From Microcoleus sp. FACHB-61 (GTDB lineage Bacteria; Cyanobacteriota; Cyanobacteriia; Cyanobacteriales; Microcoleaceae), in contig JACJNY010000069.1 of NCBI GenBank assembly GCA_014695295.1, positions 49,745-113,744 of the forward strand: a stretch of DNA of 64,000 bases, read 5' to 3'. Both the position numbers and the translations under genes were made by a program. How positions within the stretch are numbered: the first letter of the stretch is position 1; every line of letters begins with the position of its first letter. The notes under the pieces are model-generated. The model was given only the letters and a program-made list of their open reading frames with translations. It searched no databases and was not told the DNA's origin. Shown here piece after piece: positions 1 to 10,139 of this stretch.

Positions 1-452
1 CCGTCAAACCAGTGTTCGGCATCATAAATAACGTGCCTTCCCTGACTGCGCAAATATTCAATCGTATCTCGAATCATCGCCAGATTTTCTTCTAGCGTCG
101 TCTTCAAACTTTCAATAACGTGCAAATCCCACGACTTGCCAAACAGCGTCACCCAGCGAGTACCTGCGGACAAAATAGCCTGCAACATTTCATCATTAGC
201 TGCCGTAGTTCCCGGCCGCCTAGTCGAACAAAAAGCGACAACTTCTGCTTGAGTTAGGGGCTGTTCTTTGAGCCGCCAAAAAAATTGTACGTCTTTAGGA
301 TTCGCCCCCGGCCAACCGCCTTCAATAAAGGGAATTCCTAAACTGTCTAACTGCCGAGCAATTCGCAGTTTATCTTCGAGAGATAAGCAGAGTCCTTCGC
401 ACTGAGCACCGTCTCGCAGCGTGGTATCGTAGATCCAGAGCCGATTTGTCAT
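1..452 (-). CDS. cimA: citramalate synthase, C-terminal part cut by window edge
   Basis: The first 150 codons of a minus-strand gene are visible; the rest lies beyond base 1. The product opens as an HMGL-like TIM barrel with the DTTLRDGAQ metal/substrate motif at residues 9-17 and GGWPGANPKD at 45-54, which suits the long citramalate synthase type. Members condense acetyl-CoA and pyruvate to (R)-citramalate, a threonine-independent entry to isoleucine in the cytoplasm. The ATG at 452 is the only start that keeps the N-terminal motif near the usual position. LeuA or homocitrate synthase share the fold and are the alternatives; the missing C-terminal regulatory domain would settle it. Confidence 0.85.
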   Translation of the reverse strand, partial: MTNRLWIYDTTLRDGAQCEGLCLSLEDKLRIARQLDSLGIPFIEGGWPGANPKDVQFFWRLKEQPLTQAEVVAFCSTRRPGTTAANDEMLQAILSAGTRWVTLFGKSWDLHVIESLKTTLEENLAMIRDTIEYLRSQGRHVIYDAEHWFD

Positions 453-569
453 GGGAAATTGCGATCGATAAATTGGTAATATATCACTTACTATATTAGA
501 TGAATTTATGTGAAATAAATGCGACAATATATAGGAAAATTAACATAAATCTAACAGGGGTAAATTACT

Positions 570-908
570 GTGGTCAAAGTACAAGCGCAAGGAAAAACAT
601 TTGAGTGCGATCGCGGAGCCAATCTCCGTGAAGTTTTGCTCAAAAACGGCATCGATCTCTACAACGGCAACGCCAAAGTCATCAACTGCCACGGCCTCGG
701 CACTTGCGGCACCTGCGCCGTCACCGTCGAGGGCGAAGTTTCCGAGTCCCAGTGGCGCGAAAAAGCTCGACTTTCGGTTCCTCCCCATTCTTCCGCATCC
801 AACCGCCGTTTGTCTTGCCAAACCAAGGTTTTAGGGGATATTAAGGTGACAAAATATGACGGTTTCTGGGGTCAAGGCTCTGAAAGTGTCTGGAAACCAC
901 AAGCATAG
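570..908 (+). CDS. [2Fe-2S] plant-type ferredoxin
   Basis: This 112-residue protein is an electron carrier of the plant/cyanobacterial ferredoxin fold. Cysteines at 40, 46, 49 and 83 give the CX5CX2C...C cluster-binding pattern; the loop reads CHGLGTCGTC. Residues beyond 95 form a short tail (GFWGQGSESVW) not present in photosynthetic PetF, so this is one of the extra ferredoxins whose redox partner is unknown. The start is GTG at 570, since no in-frame ATG keeps the first beta strand (VKVQAQGKTFECD). It is divergent from cimA, with about 117 bp of AT-rich DNA between them. Confidence 0.88.
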   Translation: MVKVQAQGKTFECDRGANLREVLLKNGIDLYNGNAKVINCHGLGTCGTCAVTVEGEVSESQWREKARLSVPPHSSASNRRLSCQTKVLGDIKVTKYDGFWGQGSESVWKPQA

Positions 909-983
909 ATTTTTTGTTAAGGAAGGCAGATAGGACGATCGCCTTGCAAGATAATATCTAAGACTTGCGCAATAATTCTAACT

Positions 984-1008
984 GTAAGGTGCACGCGGGG
1001 CACCTTAC
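984..1008. repeat. palindromic dispersed repeat upstream of thiO
   Basis: A hairpin with arms GTAAGGTGC and GCACCTTAC and a 7-base loop. A related palindrome lies just after thiO at 2168-2191, and a broken copy flanks the element near 9.5 kb. It may act as a terminator for the ferredoxin gene, but it lacks a T run. Confidence 0.7.
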
Positions 1009-1059
1009 CATAAAGAAAGCCGAGAGGTCAAAAAACCCAGAAAGCCCATAGAAAAGTTA

Positions 1060-2157
1060 ATGAATTCATCTAAAGATATTCTGATTATTGGTGGCGGAAT
1101 AATCGGTCTTTCGCTAGCAGTTGAACTGAAATTGCGAGGGGCATCTGTCGCCGTTCTCACCGCCGATTCTAAACAACCGACCGCCCGGGCTGCCGCCGGA
1201 ATGCTTGCCCCACAAGCCGAACGAATTCCCCCCAGTCCGATGCTGGATTTGTGCTTGCAAAGTCGCGCCCTGTATCCCGCCTGGGTGGAACGGCTAGAAG
1301 ATATTACAGGATTGAAAACGGGATATTGGCGATCGGGAATTCTCGCGCCAGTGTGTCAAAATGAGCCTCACGAAAAGCCGCTTTTGTCAAACCTTAATTC
1401 TGAATGGTTGGACAAAGATGCTGTTCGTCAACATCAATTGGGATTGGGTCAAGAAGTAATTGGCGGTTGGTGGTATCCTGACGATGCTCAAGTTGACAAC
1501 CGCGCTTTATTTCGGACGCTTCAAGCTGCAAGTAAAGAATTAAAAATTGATATTATTCAAGGCACGGCAGAAGAAATTAATCGGCAGGACAACCGAGTTC
1601 TTGGAGTTGAAACAACGGCAGGAAAATTACAAGCTGACCGTTATGTTTTGGCGGCGGGTCCTTGGTCTTATCAGTTATTGGATCTTCCTGTTTTTCCGAG
1701 AAAGGGGCAAATGCTGTCAGTATGCGTACCAGAAGATTGTGGCGTTATGCAGCCGTTGCAAACAGTTTTATTCGGGACAGGCATTTATATTGTGCCGCGT
1801 CAAGATGGCAGAATTATTATTGGCGCAACTAGCGAAAATGTGGATTTTACGCCTGGAAATACCCCTGCGGGAATGCAAAGTTTGCTAGCAGGAGCGATTA
1901 AGTTATATCCCGAATTACAAAATTATCCGATACTGGAGTTTTGGTGGGGATTTCGGCCTGCTACTCCTGATGAGTTGCCGATTTTAGGTGCTAGTGTTTG
2001 GGAGAATTTGACGCTGGCTGCGGGGCATTATCGCAATGGCATTTTGTTGGCTCCGGTGACGGCTAAATTGTTGGCTGATTTGATTTGGAATCAGAAATCA
2101 GATCCGTTATTGGCTGCTTTTCATTATTCGAGGTTTGGAGCTTCAGCACTTACTTGA
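1060..2157 (+). CDS. thiO: glycine oxidase ThiO (FAD-dependent)
   Basis: The 365-residue protein belongs to the D-amino-acid/glycine oxidase family. A Rossmann dinucleotide motif (IIGGGIIG, residues 9-16) is followed by AAGMLAPQAE and, near the C-terminus, the FAD-contacting GFRPATPDELPILG and GHYRNGILLAP segments typical of ThiO. It oxidises glycine to iminoglycine (dehydroglycine), which ThiG uses to build the thiazole of thiamine. In some cyanobacteria ThiO is fused to ThiG; here ThiG is a separate gene near 29 kb. The gene stands alone between two similar palindromic repeats. Confidence 0.9.
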   Translation: MNSSKDILIIGGGIIGLSLAVELKLRGASVAVLTADSKQPTARAAAGMLAPQAERIPPSPMLDLCLQSRALYPAWVERLEDITGLKTGYWRSGILAPVCQNEPHEKPLLSNLNSEWLDKDAVRQHQLGLGQEVIGGWWYPDDAQVDNRALFRTLQAASKELKIDIIQGTAEEINRQDNRVLGVETTAGKLQADRYVLAAGPWSYQLLDLPVFPRKGQMLSVCVPEDCGVMQPLQTVLFGTGIYIVPRQDGRIIIGATSENVDFTPGNTPAGMQSLLAGAIKLYPELQNYPILEFWWGFRPATPDELPILGASVWENLTLAAGHYRNGILLAPVTAKLLADLIWNQKSDPLLAAFHYSRFGASALT

Positions 2158-2167
2158 ACCTCTATAC

Positions 2168-2191
2168 GTAGGGTGCGCAGTGCGCACCTTA
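2168..2191. repeat. palindromic dispersed repeat downstream of thiO
   Basis: Arms GGTGCGCA and TGCGCACC with a single-base loop, flanked by GTA and TTAC as in the copy upstream of thiO. It lies 10 bp past the thiO stop and could help end its transcript. Confidence 0.7.
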
Positions 2192-2236
2192 CCGCTGTAA
2201 GTAGCGCGTCAAACCATTTTTTTGCCTGAGTCCTGA

Positions 2237-2704
2237 TTAGTTCGCATCCTGTTTTTTGGGTTGGTTCAATTCCCTGCATTTAGCGGAAGCCAAATCGTAA
2301 GCATTTTGGTAATCGCTACCGCCTAACATCAAATCACCGTAATATTCATAAGGTTGATTGCCATAAACTGGCAGCGGGTCGTCTTCAGGATAATCTTCTT
2401 TTGACTCATCTAGGATTGCTTTGAGTTTCTTCACGCTGAAGCGCTGTACTGGGAAGTAATGAATGTCTTGAGCGATGAGACCGAGATGGGGAAAGGTTGG
2501 GTCAACAATTCGCTCGTCGAGTTCAATCCAGCTATACTCGATGGGTTTATACGGCGCTCCCGGCACAGCTAAAAAGCCTTGGACGTAGATTGCGCCCTCG
2601 GTAGCCAATGCTGCTTTACAAGCGTTGTCAAAGCAGTTTTTACGGTTGCTTTTGATGCGAGCCGCTATTTCAATAGAAAGCGTCTCATCTAATAGTTCGG
2701 TCAT
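2237..2704 (-). CDS. hypothetical protein with papain-like pattern
   Basis: A 155-residue acidic protein of unknown role with no signal peptide or membrane segment. The pattern NCFDNACKAAL (Cys24), then YVQGFLAVPG, then YSWIELDERIVDPTFP (residues 57-72) resembles small papain/NlpC-fold proteins in which Cys, His and Asp line up in this order. The usual His of HAW is replaced by Tyr-Ser-Trp here, so it may be catalytically dead. The ATG at 2704 is well placed for the first helix. Function is not assigned. Confidence 0.65.
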   Translation of the reverse strand: MTELLDETLSIEIAARIKSNRKNCFDNACKAALATEGAIYVQGFLAVPGAPYKPIEYSWIELDERIVDPTFPHLGLIAQDIHYFPVQRFSVKKLKAILDESKEDYPEDDPLPVYGNQPYEYYGDLMLGGSDYQNAYDLASAKCRELNQPKKQDAN

Positions 2705-3184
2705 AATCCATTTCTAGTCGCGTGTGCGATTAGATTGTAGCAAGTTAGAGCTGCGAGCACAAAGAACGATCGCAAGCAAGTGCGATTATTTCTCCAATTC
2801 CCGTCTTCAGGAGTAGATACAGAATCAAGCAAAAAGTTGTGGATGTTGTGTCAAATTTGGCTTCCGGGGCGGGCGGTTTGCCCACCTACGCCGGCGGAGT
2901 GATACAGGCAGTTTGTCGATCGCCCCTATAGCCCGCCAATAAAAAGTTTTCGCGAGTAGCCCAACTTTTGAACCTGCGATCGAGTTGGGGGTAGAACCCG
3001 CAACGGTAAAGTGTGCCACAGACGATGCAAGCAAAAATAGCGGCATACATCACTCAACGCCGATCGTGCAACCAACCAATCATATTAATGCCTTCCGGCG
3101 CAGCGATTTGTTCGGCTGTTGACAGGCTTCACAGTTTTTTCTGAAAACAAAGCAGAGTTGTGATAACCTCATAAATGTGCAAAA
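2705..3184. other. intergenic, no supported gene
   Basis: About 480 bp between the hypothetical gene and the cobalamin riboswitch. Short open frames here have no recognisable composition or motif. The 3' half should hold the riboswitch promoter; TTGACA is seen at 3118-3123, but no convincing -10 box lies at the right distance. Confidence 0.4.
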
Positions 3185-3300
3185 ATCGGTTCCAACGAAA
3201 AAAAAACCGTTGGAAGAAACAGGGAAAGTCCGGCGTAAATCGGCCCTGTCCCGCAAATGTGATGAGATTATACAGTCTCTTAGTCAGAATGCCCGCCGAT
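3185..3300 (+). promoter_or_regulatory. cobalamin (B12) riboswitch aptamer
   Basis: The sequence carries the B12-box signature: an AACAGGGAAAGTCCGGCG block, CCCGCAAATGTGAT (canonical CCCGCAACTGTGA), and the 3' AGTCAGAATGCCCGCC element. A P1 stem pairs ATCGG at 3185-3189 with CCGAT at 3296-3300, and a hairpin with arms CCAACG/CGTTGG lies inside. In the family, cobalamin binding represses downstream transport or synthesis genes. CTCTTAG at 3277-3283 is perfectly complementary to CTAAGAG at 3324-3330, which overlaps the ribosome-binding site of the small frame at 3337. That suggests translational control. No B12 gene follows. Confidence 0.85.
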
Positions 3301-3336
3301 ATCCCAAACCTGTTCTTTTTCGTCTAAGAGGCATAG

Positions 3337-3408
3337 ATGATGGTTAATTCAGCCTTCTCAAAATTAATGTATTATGGCGATCGGTCTATTGACTTAGAAC
3401 GATATTGA
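3337..3408 (+). CDS. 23-codon leader-like open frame after the riboswitch
   Basis: A short frame starting with two ATG codons (3337 and 3340), preceded by AAGAGG at a suitable distance, and ending at TGA. It is the only plausible translated frame directly under the riboswitch. The peptide (MMVNSAFSKLMYYGDRSIDL and three more residues) matches nothing I recognise. It could be a leader peptide or the relic of a lost B12-regulated gene. Its reality rests only on position and the Shine-Dalgarno-like sequence. Confidence 0.35.
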   Translation: MMVNSAFSKLMYYGDRSIDLERY

Positions 3409-4107
3409 TTAGATTTCACTTGTTCCTGATAGATTTTTAGTCAACTAATAGTTTATTCATGTTTATGAATACTAGGCTATCGTCCACCAATTGCTAAGCT
3501 AATCAGCCTTTAAATTGCACATCAACAAATAATTAAACCATGAGTATGCCATTGCCCCCACGCCTCCCCAAATATGCAATTTAAATGTGCAATATCTGAA
3601 TTATTTCACTGTAGTTTTGCGGTACTATTTGCAAATAATACCCTGTAAGGGTCTCAACTCAGTCTCAGTATATTTTCGCTGTCAATACGGTTCCGCATCA
3701 CTTGCAATTCTTAACTGAATTATCGCTAACAGATTATCTGTAACGGCCGTCAAGAGAGCCATCCGCTATCTCAATTTTGCTTCAAATCATTGCGACATAC
3801 AAACCCACCCCATAAATTATTATTCTGCAAATAGCTCACGGTTAAATGGAAATCGATTAGCTGCAAGGATGAGCAATTACTCTTGCCGTTTGTTATGAGC
3901 AAATACGTCAATGCTGGGATGAATTTCAGCTTTGCGAAACAACCCAAAGGAGGATCTAATGAACTAAATATTATCAGCCGGTTTGTAAAGCATAGGCGGA
4001 ATTTCAACCGCAATTCACTCAATTACCTGCAACAAAACAATGCCAAAAATAGCCACCATATCCTGATGCTAAGCTAAGCACTTATCCACACACCATAGAT
4101 ATACTAA
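3409..4107. other. long non-coding stretch before the desaturase
   Basis: About 700 AT-rich bases with many stops on both strands. Open frames of 64 and 83 codons overlap here but lack start context or family features. Either an unusually long 5' region of the desaturase, or debris of the gene once controlled by the riboswitch. Confidence 0.4.
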
Positions 4108-5223
4108 ATGAAAAGCGCGATCAAAAAGTCCGATTTTGTGCTAGCTCCTTATATGAAGAGTAACAATTTGAAAGCTACTTGCCAAATACTCAATACAGTG
4201 ATTCCTTATACATTTTTATGGTTTTTAGCATTTAAAGCGGCTGCCATTTCTGTATTCCTTCTTCCGCCGATAATGGTGTTGATGACACTTTTTTCAGGAC
4301 GTTGTTTCTCTTTGATGCACGATTGCGGACACTATTCTCTTTTTAGTTCCAAAAAAGTCAATCGCATTATGGGTTTTATCCTAGGTATCATCAATGCGAT
4401 TCCTCAGTACCCCTGGTCGAGGGGGCACGCTTATCACCACAAACATAATGGTAATTGGGATATGTACCGAGGCCCTTCGGCGTTGATATCCACCGAAAAA
4501 TTTGCGGCGCTAACTCCATTTAGTCAAAAGATGTATCAGTTACTCAGACACCCATTGATGCTGTTTCCCGGTGGTTTTTTCTATCTAATTATTAAGCCAA
4601 GACTCGCGCTGATATTGGGAACTACGGGTTTTATCCGACATATTTTTGCTTGTCTCAATCAAGATTTGGGCATGGGTTTATCTGCAATCATTGCTTCTTA
4701 TAAATCCAAACATTGGTATACGAGGGCTGAGTTTTGGGATTTATTGTTCAACAATATTTGTGTTGTTGGTAGCTGGATTTATCTGAGCAACTTACTGGGG
4801 TTTGGCTTTTTCTGGAGTGTTTACTCAATTGTCATGACCTGTTCAGCAGCGATATTTATCTGTATTTTCTTTGTTCAGCATAATTTTGACGGTTCCTACG
4901 CTCATAAAGCTGAAGGTTGGGACTATCTTCTTGGCGCAATTGAAGGCAGTAGTTACCTAAAATTACCAACTATTCTCAATTGGTTTTCGGCTGATATTGC
5001 TTACCACAATATTCATCATCTCTCTGAGCGGATACCTAACTATAATCTTCAAGCTTGTCACAATGCTAATATTCACCTGCTTGCTAATTCAAAATCACTG
5101 ACAATTCGCGATATTCCTGACTGCTTCCAATTCATTCTTTGGGATGCTGCTTCAGATAGTCTGCAATCGATTAAATTATTTCAACAACAAGCAGAAACTC
5201 CCTTCAGTAAGGTAGCTAATTAA
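4108..5223 (+). CDS. membrane fatty-acid desaturase
   Basis: A 371-residue integral membrane di-iron enzyme. The three histidine boxes are HDCGH (71-75), HAYHH (107-111) and HNIHH (300-304), with an extra QHNF near 257-260 as in acyl-lipid desaturases of the DesA/DesB branch. Hydrophobic segments lie near residues 30-65, 85-98, 150-175 and 215-256. The family puts double bonds into acyl chains of membrane lipids, using ferredoxin in cyanobacteria. Position specificity (delta-12, omega-3 or other) cannot be read off. It stands alone, preceded by 700 bp of non-coding DNA. Confidence 0.85.
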   Translation: MKSAIKKSDFVLAPYMKSNNLKATCQILNTVIPYTFLWFLAFKAAAISVFLLPPIMVLMTLFSGRCFSLMHDCGHYSLFSSKKVNRIMGFILGIINAIPQYPWSRGHAYHHKHNGNWDMYRGPSALISTEKFAALTPFSQKMYQLLRHPLMLFPGGFFYLIIKPRLALILGTTGFIRHIFACLNQDLGMGLSAIIASYKSKHWYTRAEFWDLLFNNICVVGSWIYLSNLLGFGFFWSVYSIVMTCSAAIFICIFFVQHNFDGSYAHKAEGWDYLLGAIEGSSYLKLPTILNWFSADIAYHNIHHLSERIPNYNLQACHNANIHLLANSKSLTIRDIPDCFQFILWDAASDSLQSIKLFQQQAETPFSKVAN

Positions 5224-5305
5224 AATCGGGGGGCAATAAATTTGGTTGCTTCTTGCTCCCCAAAATCCTATGATATCGTTTCCGGTTGCACCGGAATTAT
5301 ATAGA

Positions 5306-5326
5306 GGACACGGCAGTGCCGTGTCC
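5306..5326. repeat. GGACACGGC palindrome, dispersed family copy 1
   Basis: Perfect inverted repeat GGACACGGC-AGT-GCCGTGTCC followed by CTACC. A degenerate second unit follows at 5343-5370. Related copies lie at 7551-7577 and 37322-37344, all between genes. Confidence 0.8.
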
Positions 5327-5434
5327 CTACCCGGATTAATTGTAGGGACACGGGACACTCGCGGTGTCGAAAGCTGTGGGTAATATTAATTCCGATGCTA
5401 CCGGATTTGGTATAACTCAAAGTATCGTCACTTG

Positions 5435-7183
5435 TCAATGCAGCAATTCCTCTAATTTTTGCTGGTTCCACAAATACTGATAAAGCCCTGTTTGGCCTAC
5501 TAATTCAAGGTGAGTGCCACTCTGAACTATTTCTCCTCTCTCCATCACAAAAATGCGATCGGCACTAGCCGCCGCCGACATTTGATGCGAGATAAAAATT
5601 ACCGTTTTGCGATCGGTTCCCGTTGCCAAGTTTCGCAAAATGTCGGTAGCAGTTTGATTGTCAACGCTGGAAAGAGCGTCATCCAAAATTAACACCGGGG
5701 CGTCAACTAACAAAGCGCGAGCAAGTGCTGTCCGCTGCCGCTGTCCGCCTGATAAAGTAATGCCGCGCTCGCCGACAACTGTTTTGTACTGCTGCGGAAA
5801 GTTGAGAATTTCGGCGTGAATTTGCGCTTGTTTTGCCGCGGCTTCAATCTCCGGCTGTTCCGCTAAAGGGTTTCCGTAGCGGATGTTATTCTTGATGGTA
5901 GTGCCGAACAGAAAACTTTCTTGGGGAACGTAGGCGATCGCCCCGCGCAATTGGGTCAATTTCACCTCGGTAATATCCTGTCCGTCTACAAATAACTGAC
6001 CCGGATCGATATCGAGCAAGCGTGGCAGCGCATTAGCTAAAGTTGATTTTCCCGAGCCGATCGCCCCAACAATTGCGACAGTTTCTCCCGGTTTTATGGT
6101 AAAATCAACATTTTTAAGCGCGGGTGTCTTAGCGCCGGGATACGTATAATTTAGATGGCGGGCCGCAATTTCGCCTTTGACTGGAGTTGCCAGTTCAACT
6201 GCATCGGGAGCATCCTTAATTTGCGGTTCCACAGTCAGAATTGATTCGATGCGATCGACACTCACTTCTCCCCGCTGGTAAGCCGTAATCGTGAAACCCA
6301 ACAGCGCCGTCGGAAATACCAAACGCTCGACATAAATCAGCAACGCCACAAAATCGCCAATGCTAATTTGACCATTAGCAATTGCCCCGCCACCAGCAGA
6401 AAGCAGCACCAACAAACTGATACTTGCCAAACCGCCCAGCAGCGGAAAAATAAAGTTTCTAGTTTTTGCTAATTCCAAATTTGCTGATAGCAACTGCGCG
6501 TTGCAATTGCGAAAAGCTCGGCGTTCGTTCTCTTCTTGAGCGTAGATTTTAATTACGGAAATCCCGCTCATATCCTCCTGAATCAAATCGCTCATAGCCG
6601 ACAGTTCCTCTTGCACGGCTAACTGTTGGATGCGAAGTTTGTCGCTAAATAACTGCACCAAAACTAACATTAAAGGATAAACTGCGATCGCAAACAGTGT
6701 CAACCTTACATTAATCCCCAGCATCACTGGCAAAGTCAAAGCATAAGCAAAAGCTGTATTCGCCAAACTGAGCACCGCAAACCCAACCAAGCGCCGAATA
6801 TTGTCCAAATCGGAAGTAGCGCGGTTAATTAAATCCCCTACAGTATTGGCGGCAAAATAAGACGGTTCTAATGTTAATAAATGGTTAAAAATTTGCTGTT
6901 TGAGGTCAAATTCTACTTGACGCCCCACGCCAAACAGCAGAATCCGCGACACCATCCGAATTACCCACATAATTGAGGCGAGGATCAGAATTAGTGCCAC
7001 GAAGTTGAAAACTCGGTCAAATTTAGTCGCAAATTGGAGAGTGTCAACTGCATTCCGAATCAGCAGGGGAATGTAAACGCCCACAGCATTGACAATTAAC
7101 AGCGAAAAAATGCCCCAGAATGTTGGTTTCCAGTGCGGGCGCATATAAGAGGCGAGTTTTTGCAGTCGAGAATAACGAGCCAT
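5435..7183 (-). CDS. ABC-type exporter half-transporter (MsbA/BmrA-like)
   Basis: A 582-residue fusion of a six-helix transmembrane domain (about 1-320) and an ATPase domain (about 335-575). Walker A GAIGSGKST is at 373-381, the Q-loop PQESF at 420-424, the signature LSGGQ at 477-481, and Walker B VLILDD at 497-502 with Asp where many members have the catalytic Glu, followed by the SSVD D-loop. Such homodimers export lipids, drugs or peptides across the plasma membrane; the substrate is unknown. No accessory gene is adjacent. The start MARYSRLQKL is normal for this group. Confidence 0.9.
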   Translation of the reverse strand: MARYSRLQKLASYMRPHWKPTFWGIFSLLIVNAVGVYIPLLIRNAVDTLQFATKFDRVFNFVALILILASIMWVIRMVSRILLFGVGRQVEFDLKQQIFNHLLTLEPSYFAANTVGDLINRATSDLDNIRRLVGFAVLSLANTAFAYALTLPVMLGINVRLTLFAIAVYPLMLVLVQLFSDKLRIQQLAVQEELSAMSDLIQEDMSGISVIKIYAQEENERRAFRNCNAQLLSANLELAKTRNFIFPLLGGLASISLLVLLSAGGGAIANGQISIGDFVALLIYVERLVFPTALLGFTITAYQRGEVSVDRIESILTVEPQIKDAPDAVELATPVKGEIAARHLNYTYPGAKTPALKNVDFTIKPGETVAIVGAIGSGKSTLANALPRLLDIDPGQLFVDGQDITEVKLTQLRGAIAYVPQESFLFGTTIKNNIRYGNPLAEQPEIEAAAKQAQIHAEILNFPQQYKTVVGERGITLSGGQRQRTALARALLVDAPVLILDDALSSVDNQTATDILRNLATGTDRKTVIFISHQMSAAASADRIFVMERGEIVQSGTHLELVGQTGLYQYLWNQQKLEELLH

Positions 7184-7322
7184 GTGTTAGCGGGTAATTT
7201 GAGATTGATTGAGGAAAGGAAGGAGGAAGTTCGGCAACGGATTTTGTAACGGATGCAAGCAACAAAGTACAAGGAAGAATGAAGGAGTCCGAGGGAAGGC
7301 GCAATCTTCAGCTCATGTTTCA

Positions 7323-7362
7323 GCAATTAAGAACGTCATCATCGTCGGGCGTGGTTGCTATA
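7323..7362. repeat. 40-bp dispersed repeat, copy 1
   Basis: Begins GCAATTAAGAACGTC and ends GTGGTTGCTATA. A near-identical 39-bp copy lies at 16329-16367, and both copies sit beside GAAGGAAG tracts. Confidence 0.75.
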
Positions 7363-7550
7363 GAAGGTCGAAAAAAAGAATAGAAGCTCTATCGAAAGGT
7401 AGATGACCGAAAACACAAGTTAAGAAGTTTTTAATAAAAATTCTGCCTTGAAATGACGGGTCATAAAAATTGGGTTTGGGCCTGAACCAAAACCTGATTA
7501 TATCGATATGTAACAAACCACATTATATCTGTGGCGACACGAGATATGTG

Positions 7551-7577
7551 GGGACACGGCACTGCGGTGTCCTTACC
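7551..7577. repeat. GGACACGGC palindrome, dispersed family copy 2
   Basis: GGGACACGGC-ACT-GCGGTGTCC followed by TTACC. An imperfect hairpin of the same family as the copies near 5.3 and 37.3 kb. Confidence 0.75.
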
Positions 7578-7662
7578 TACTCGCAACGATCGCCCAAATC
7601 TCCAATCCGCCCCCGCAATCCCCCCCAGCATTGGGGCGCGCTACAATCAAAAATCGATCGGC

Positions 7663-7689
7663 TTAGCACTCAGACTCAGAGAGTGCTAA
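7663..7689 (+). promoter_or_regulatory. CIRCE operator (HrcA site)
   Basis: A perfect inverted repeat TTAGCACTC, 9-bp spacer, GAGTGCTAA, ending 30 bp before the groEL start. HrcA binds CIRCE and represses chaperonin genes until heat stress. The hrcA gene is not in this window. Placement in the 5' untranslated region is normal. Confidence 0.96.
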
Positions 7690-7719
7690 ATTTGCTAATG
7701 TAAGCGACAGGAGACAAAC

Positions 7720-9414
<1,695 letters not shown>

Positions 9415-9473
9415 TCTTCCGCCATTAGTCAGCAGCCATTAGTCTGTAGTCTGTAGGGTGCGCCCTAAGCACC

Positions 9474-9670
9474 ATTGGTGTCAACGAGCGCATCTTATGT
9501 AGTACCCGTCTGTTTGACGATTAGGGCAGCTTATCCCCCCGGCGCCCCCCTGATAGTCCGGGGGGACTTGAAGCTATCAAAGTCCCCCTTCTTAAGGGAG
9601 ATGCAATGGCGATCGGGACTCTCGCTTCTAGCGAGAGTTCTGATGGATTTTAAGCTTAAGTTGACACCTA
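9474..9670. mobile_element. MITE-like element, GGTGTCAAC family copy 1
   Basis: About 197 bp with terminal inverted repeats starting AT(T/A)GGTGTCAAC. Inside lie a CCCCC/GGGGG hairpin and a TCTCGCTTCTAGCGAGA palindrome. A second copy with the same ends is at 45712-45909. It seems to sit inside a GTAGGGTGCGC...GCAGTGCGCAC palindromic repeat like the one after thiO, split by the insertion. The 157-codon frame across it is chance. Confidence 0.6.
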
Positions 9671-9745
9671 TGCAGTGCGCACTTAACCCGATCGATCGAC
9701 TAAGATTTTTCCAAGAAACCCTGTCTCCCCCTCTTTCGTTGTCCT

Positions 9746-10006
9746 TTAAGACGAAGGAGTTACATTGTTGCTGTGCAAGTCTTGAGGAGATTGAAACAGA
9801 GTTTCGAGATAAACTCTGGCAGCTTGGCGATAGCTGCGCGAAGCTTCAGGCGTACCGCTATCGGCATTCTGCAACAAAAACAGCGACAGGGCCGCGCAAA
9901 ATACTCGGTCTAGATCCCATTCGGGATGGGTTTCCAGGTAAGTTTTGAGAGAATCGTGCAGCGTTTCGGGAATTTCGGCAAAAATACTGACTGTTGGGTT
10001 CATCAT
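9746..10006 (-). CDS. DUF2811-type small protein
   Basis: An 86-residue cyanobacterial protein. The core SIFAEIPETLHDSLKTYLET, then HPEWDLDRVFCAALSLFLLQ, is the pattern I associate with DUF2811: amphipathic helices, no signal peptide, no transmembrane helix. Function is unknown. Two adjacent ATGs exist; the first is used here. It lies between a MITE-like element and the DnaA-box cluster. Confidence 0.75.
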   Translation of the reverse strand: MMNPTVSIFAEIPETLHDSLKTYLETHPEWDLDRVFCAALSLFLLQNADSGTPEASRSYRQAARVYLETLFQSPQDLHSNNVTPSS

Positions 10007-10139
10007 TTTTTTTAGTCTCGCTAATAAATTGAAAACAGAACCCCCCTTCGGCTGGATACAGGTGCAGGCACAGCCGAAATCAGAGCGCTTTTTTTTAGGT
10101 CGGTCGCATCATTGTGCGCTATCAGGGGGTGGGTTTGTC

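Larger units (their letters stand above)
7184..7662. other. intergenic region with dispersed repeats
   Basis: About 480 bp between the ABC exporter and groEL. It holds a purine-rich AAGGAAGGAGGAAG tract, the block GTTCGGCAACGGATTTTGTAAC (spread over 7227-7250; reverse-complement kin occur near 10.54 and 45.14 kb), a 40-bp dispersed repeat and one GGACACGGC palindrome. No gene is supported. Confidence 0.6.

Noticed and set aside
2825..3046. 73-codon minus-strand frame
   Set aside because: Arg/Pro-rich tail and no family features; likely chance.
3883..4077. 64-codon frame before the desaturase
   Set aside because: No start context or family pattern; the antisense frame is equally long.
9475..9948. 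157-codon plus-strand frame
   Set aside because: Runs through a MITE-like element and antisense to the DUF2811 gene; no family features.
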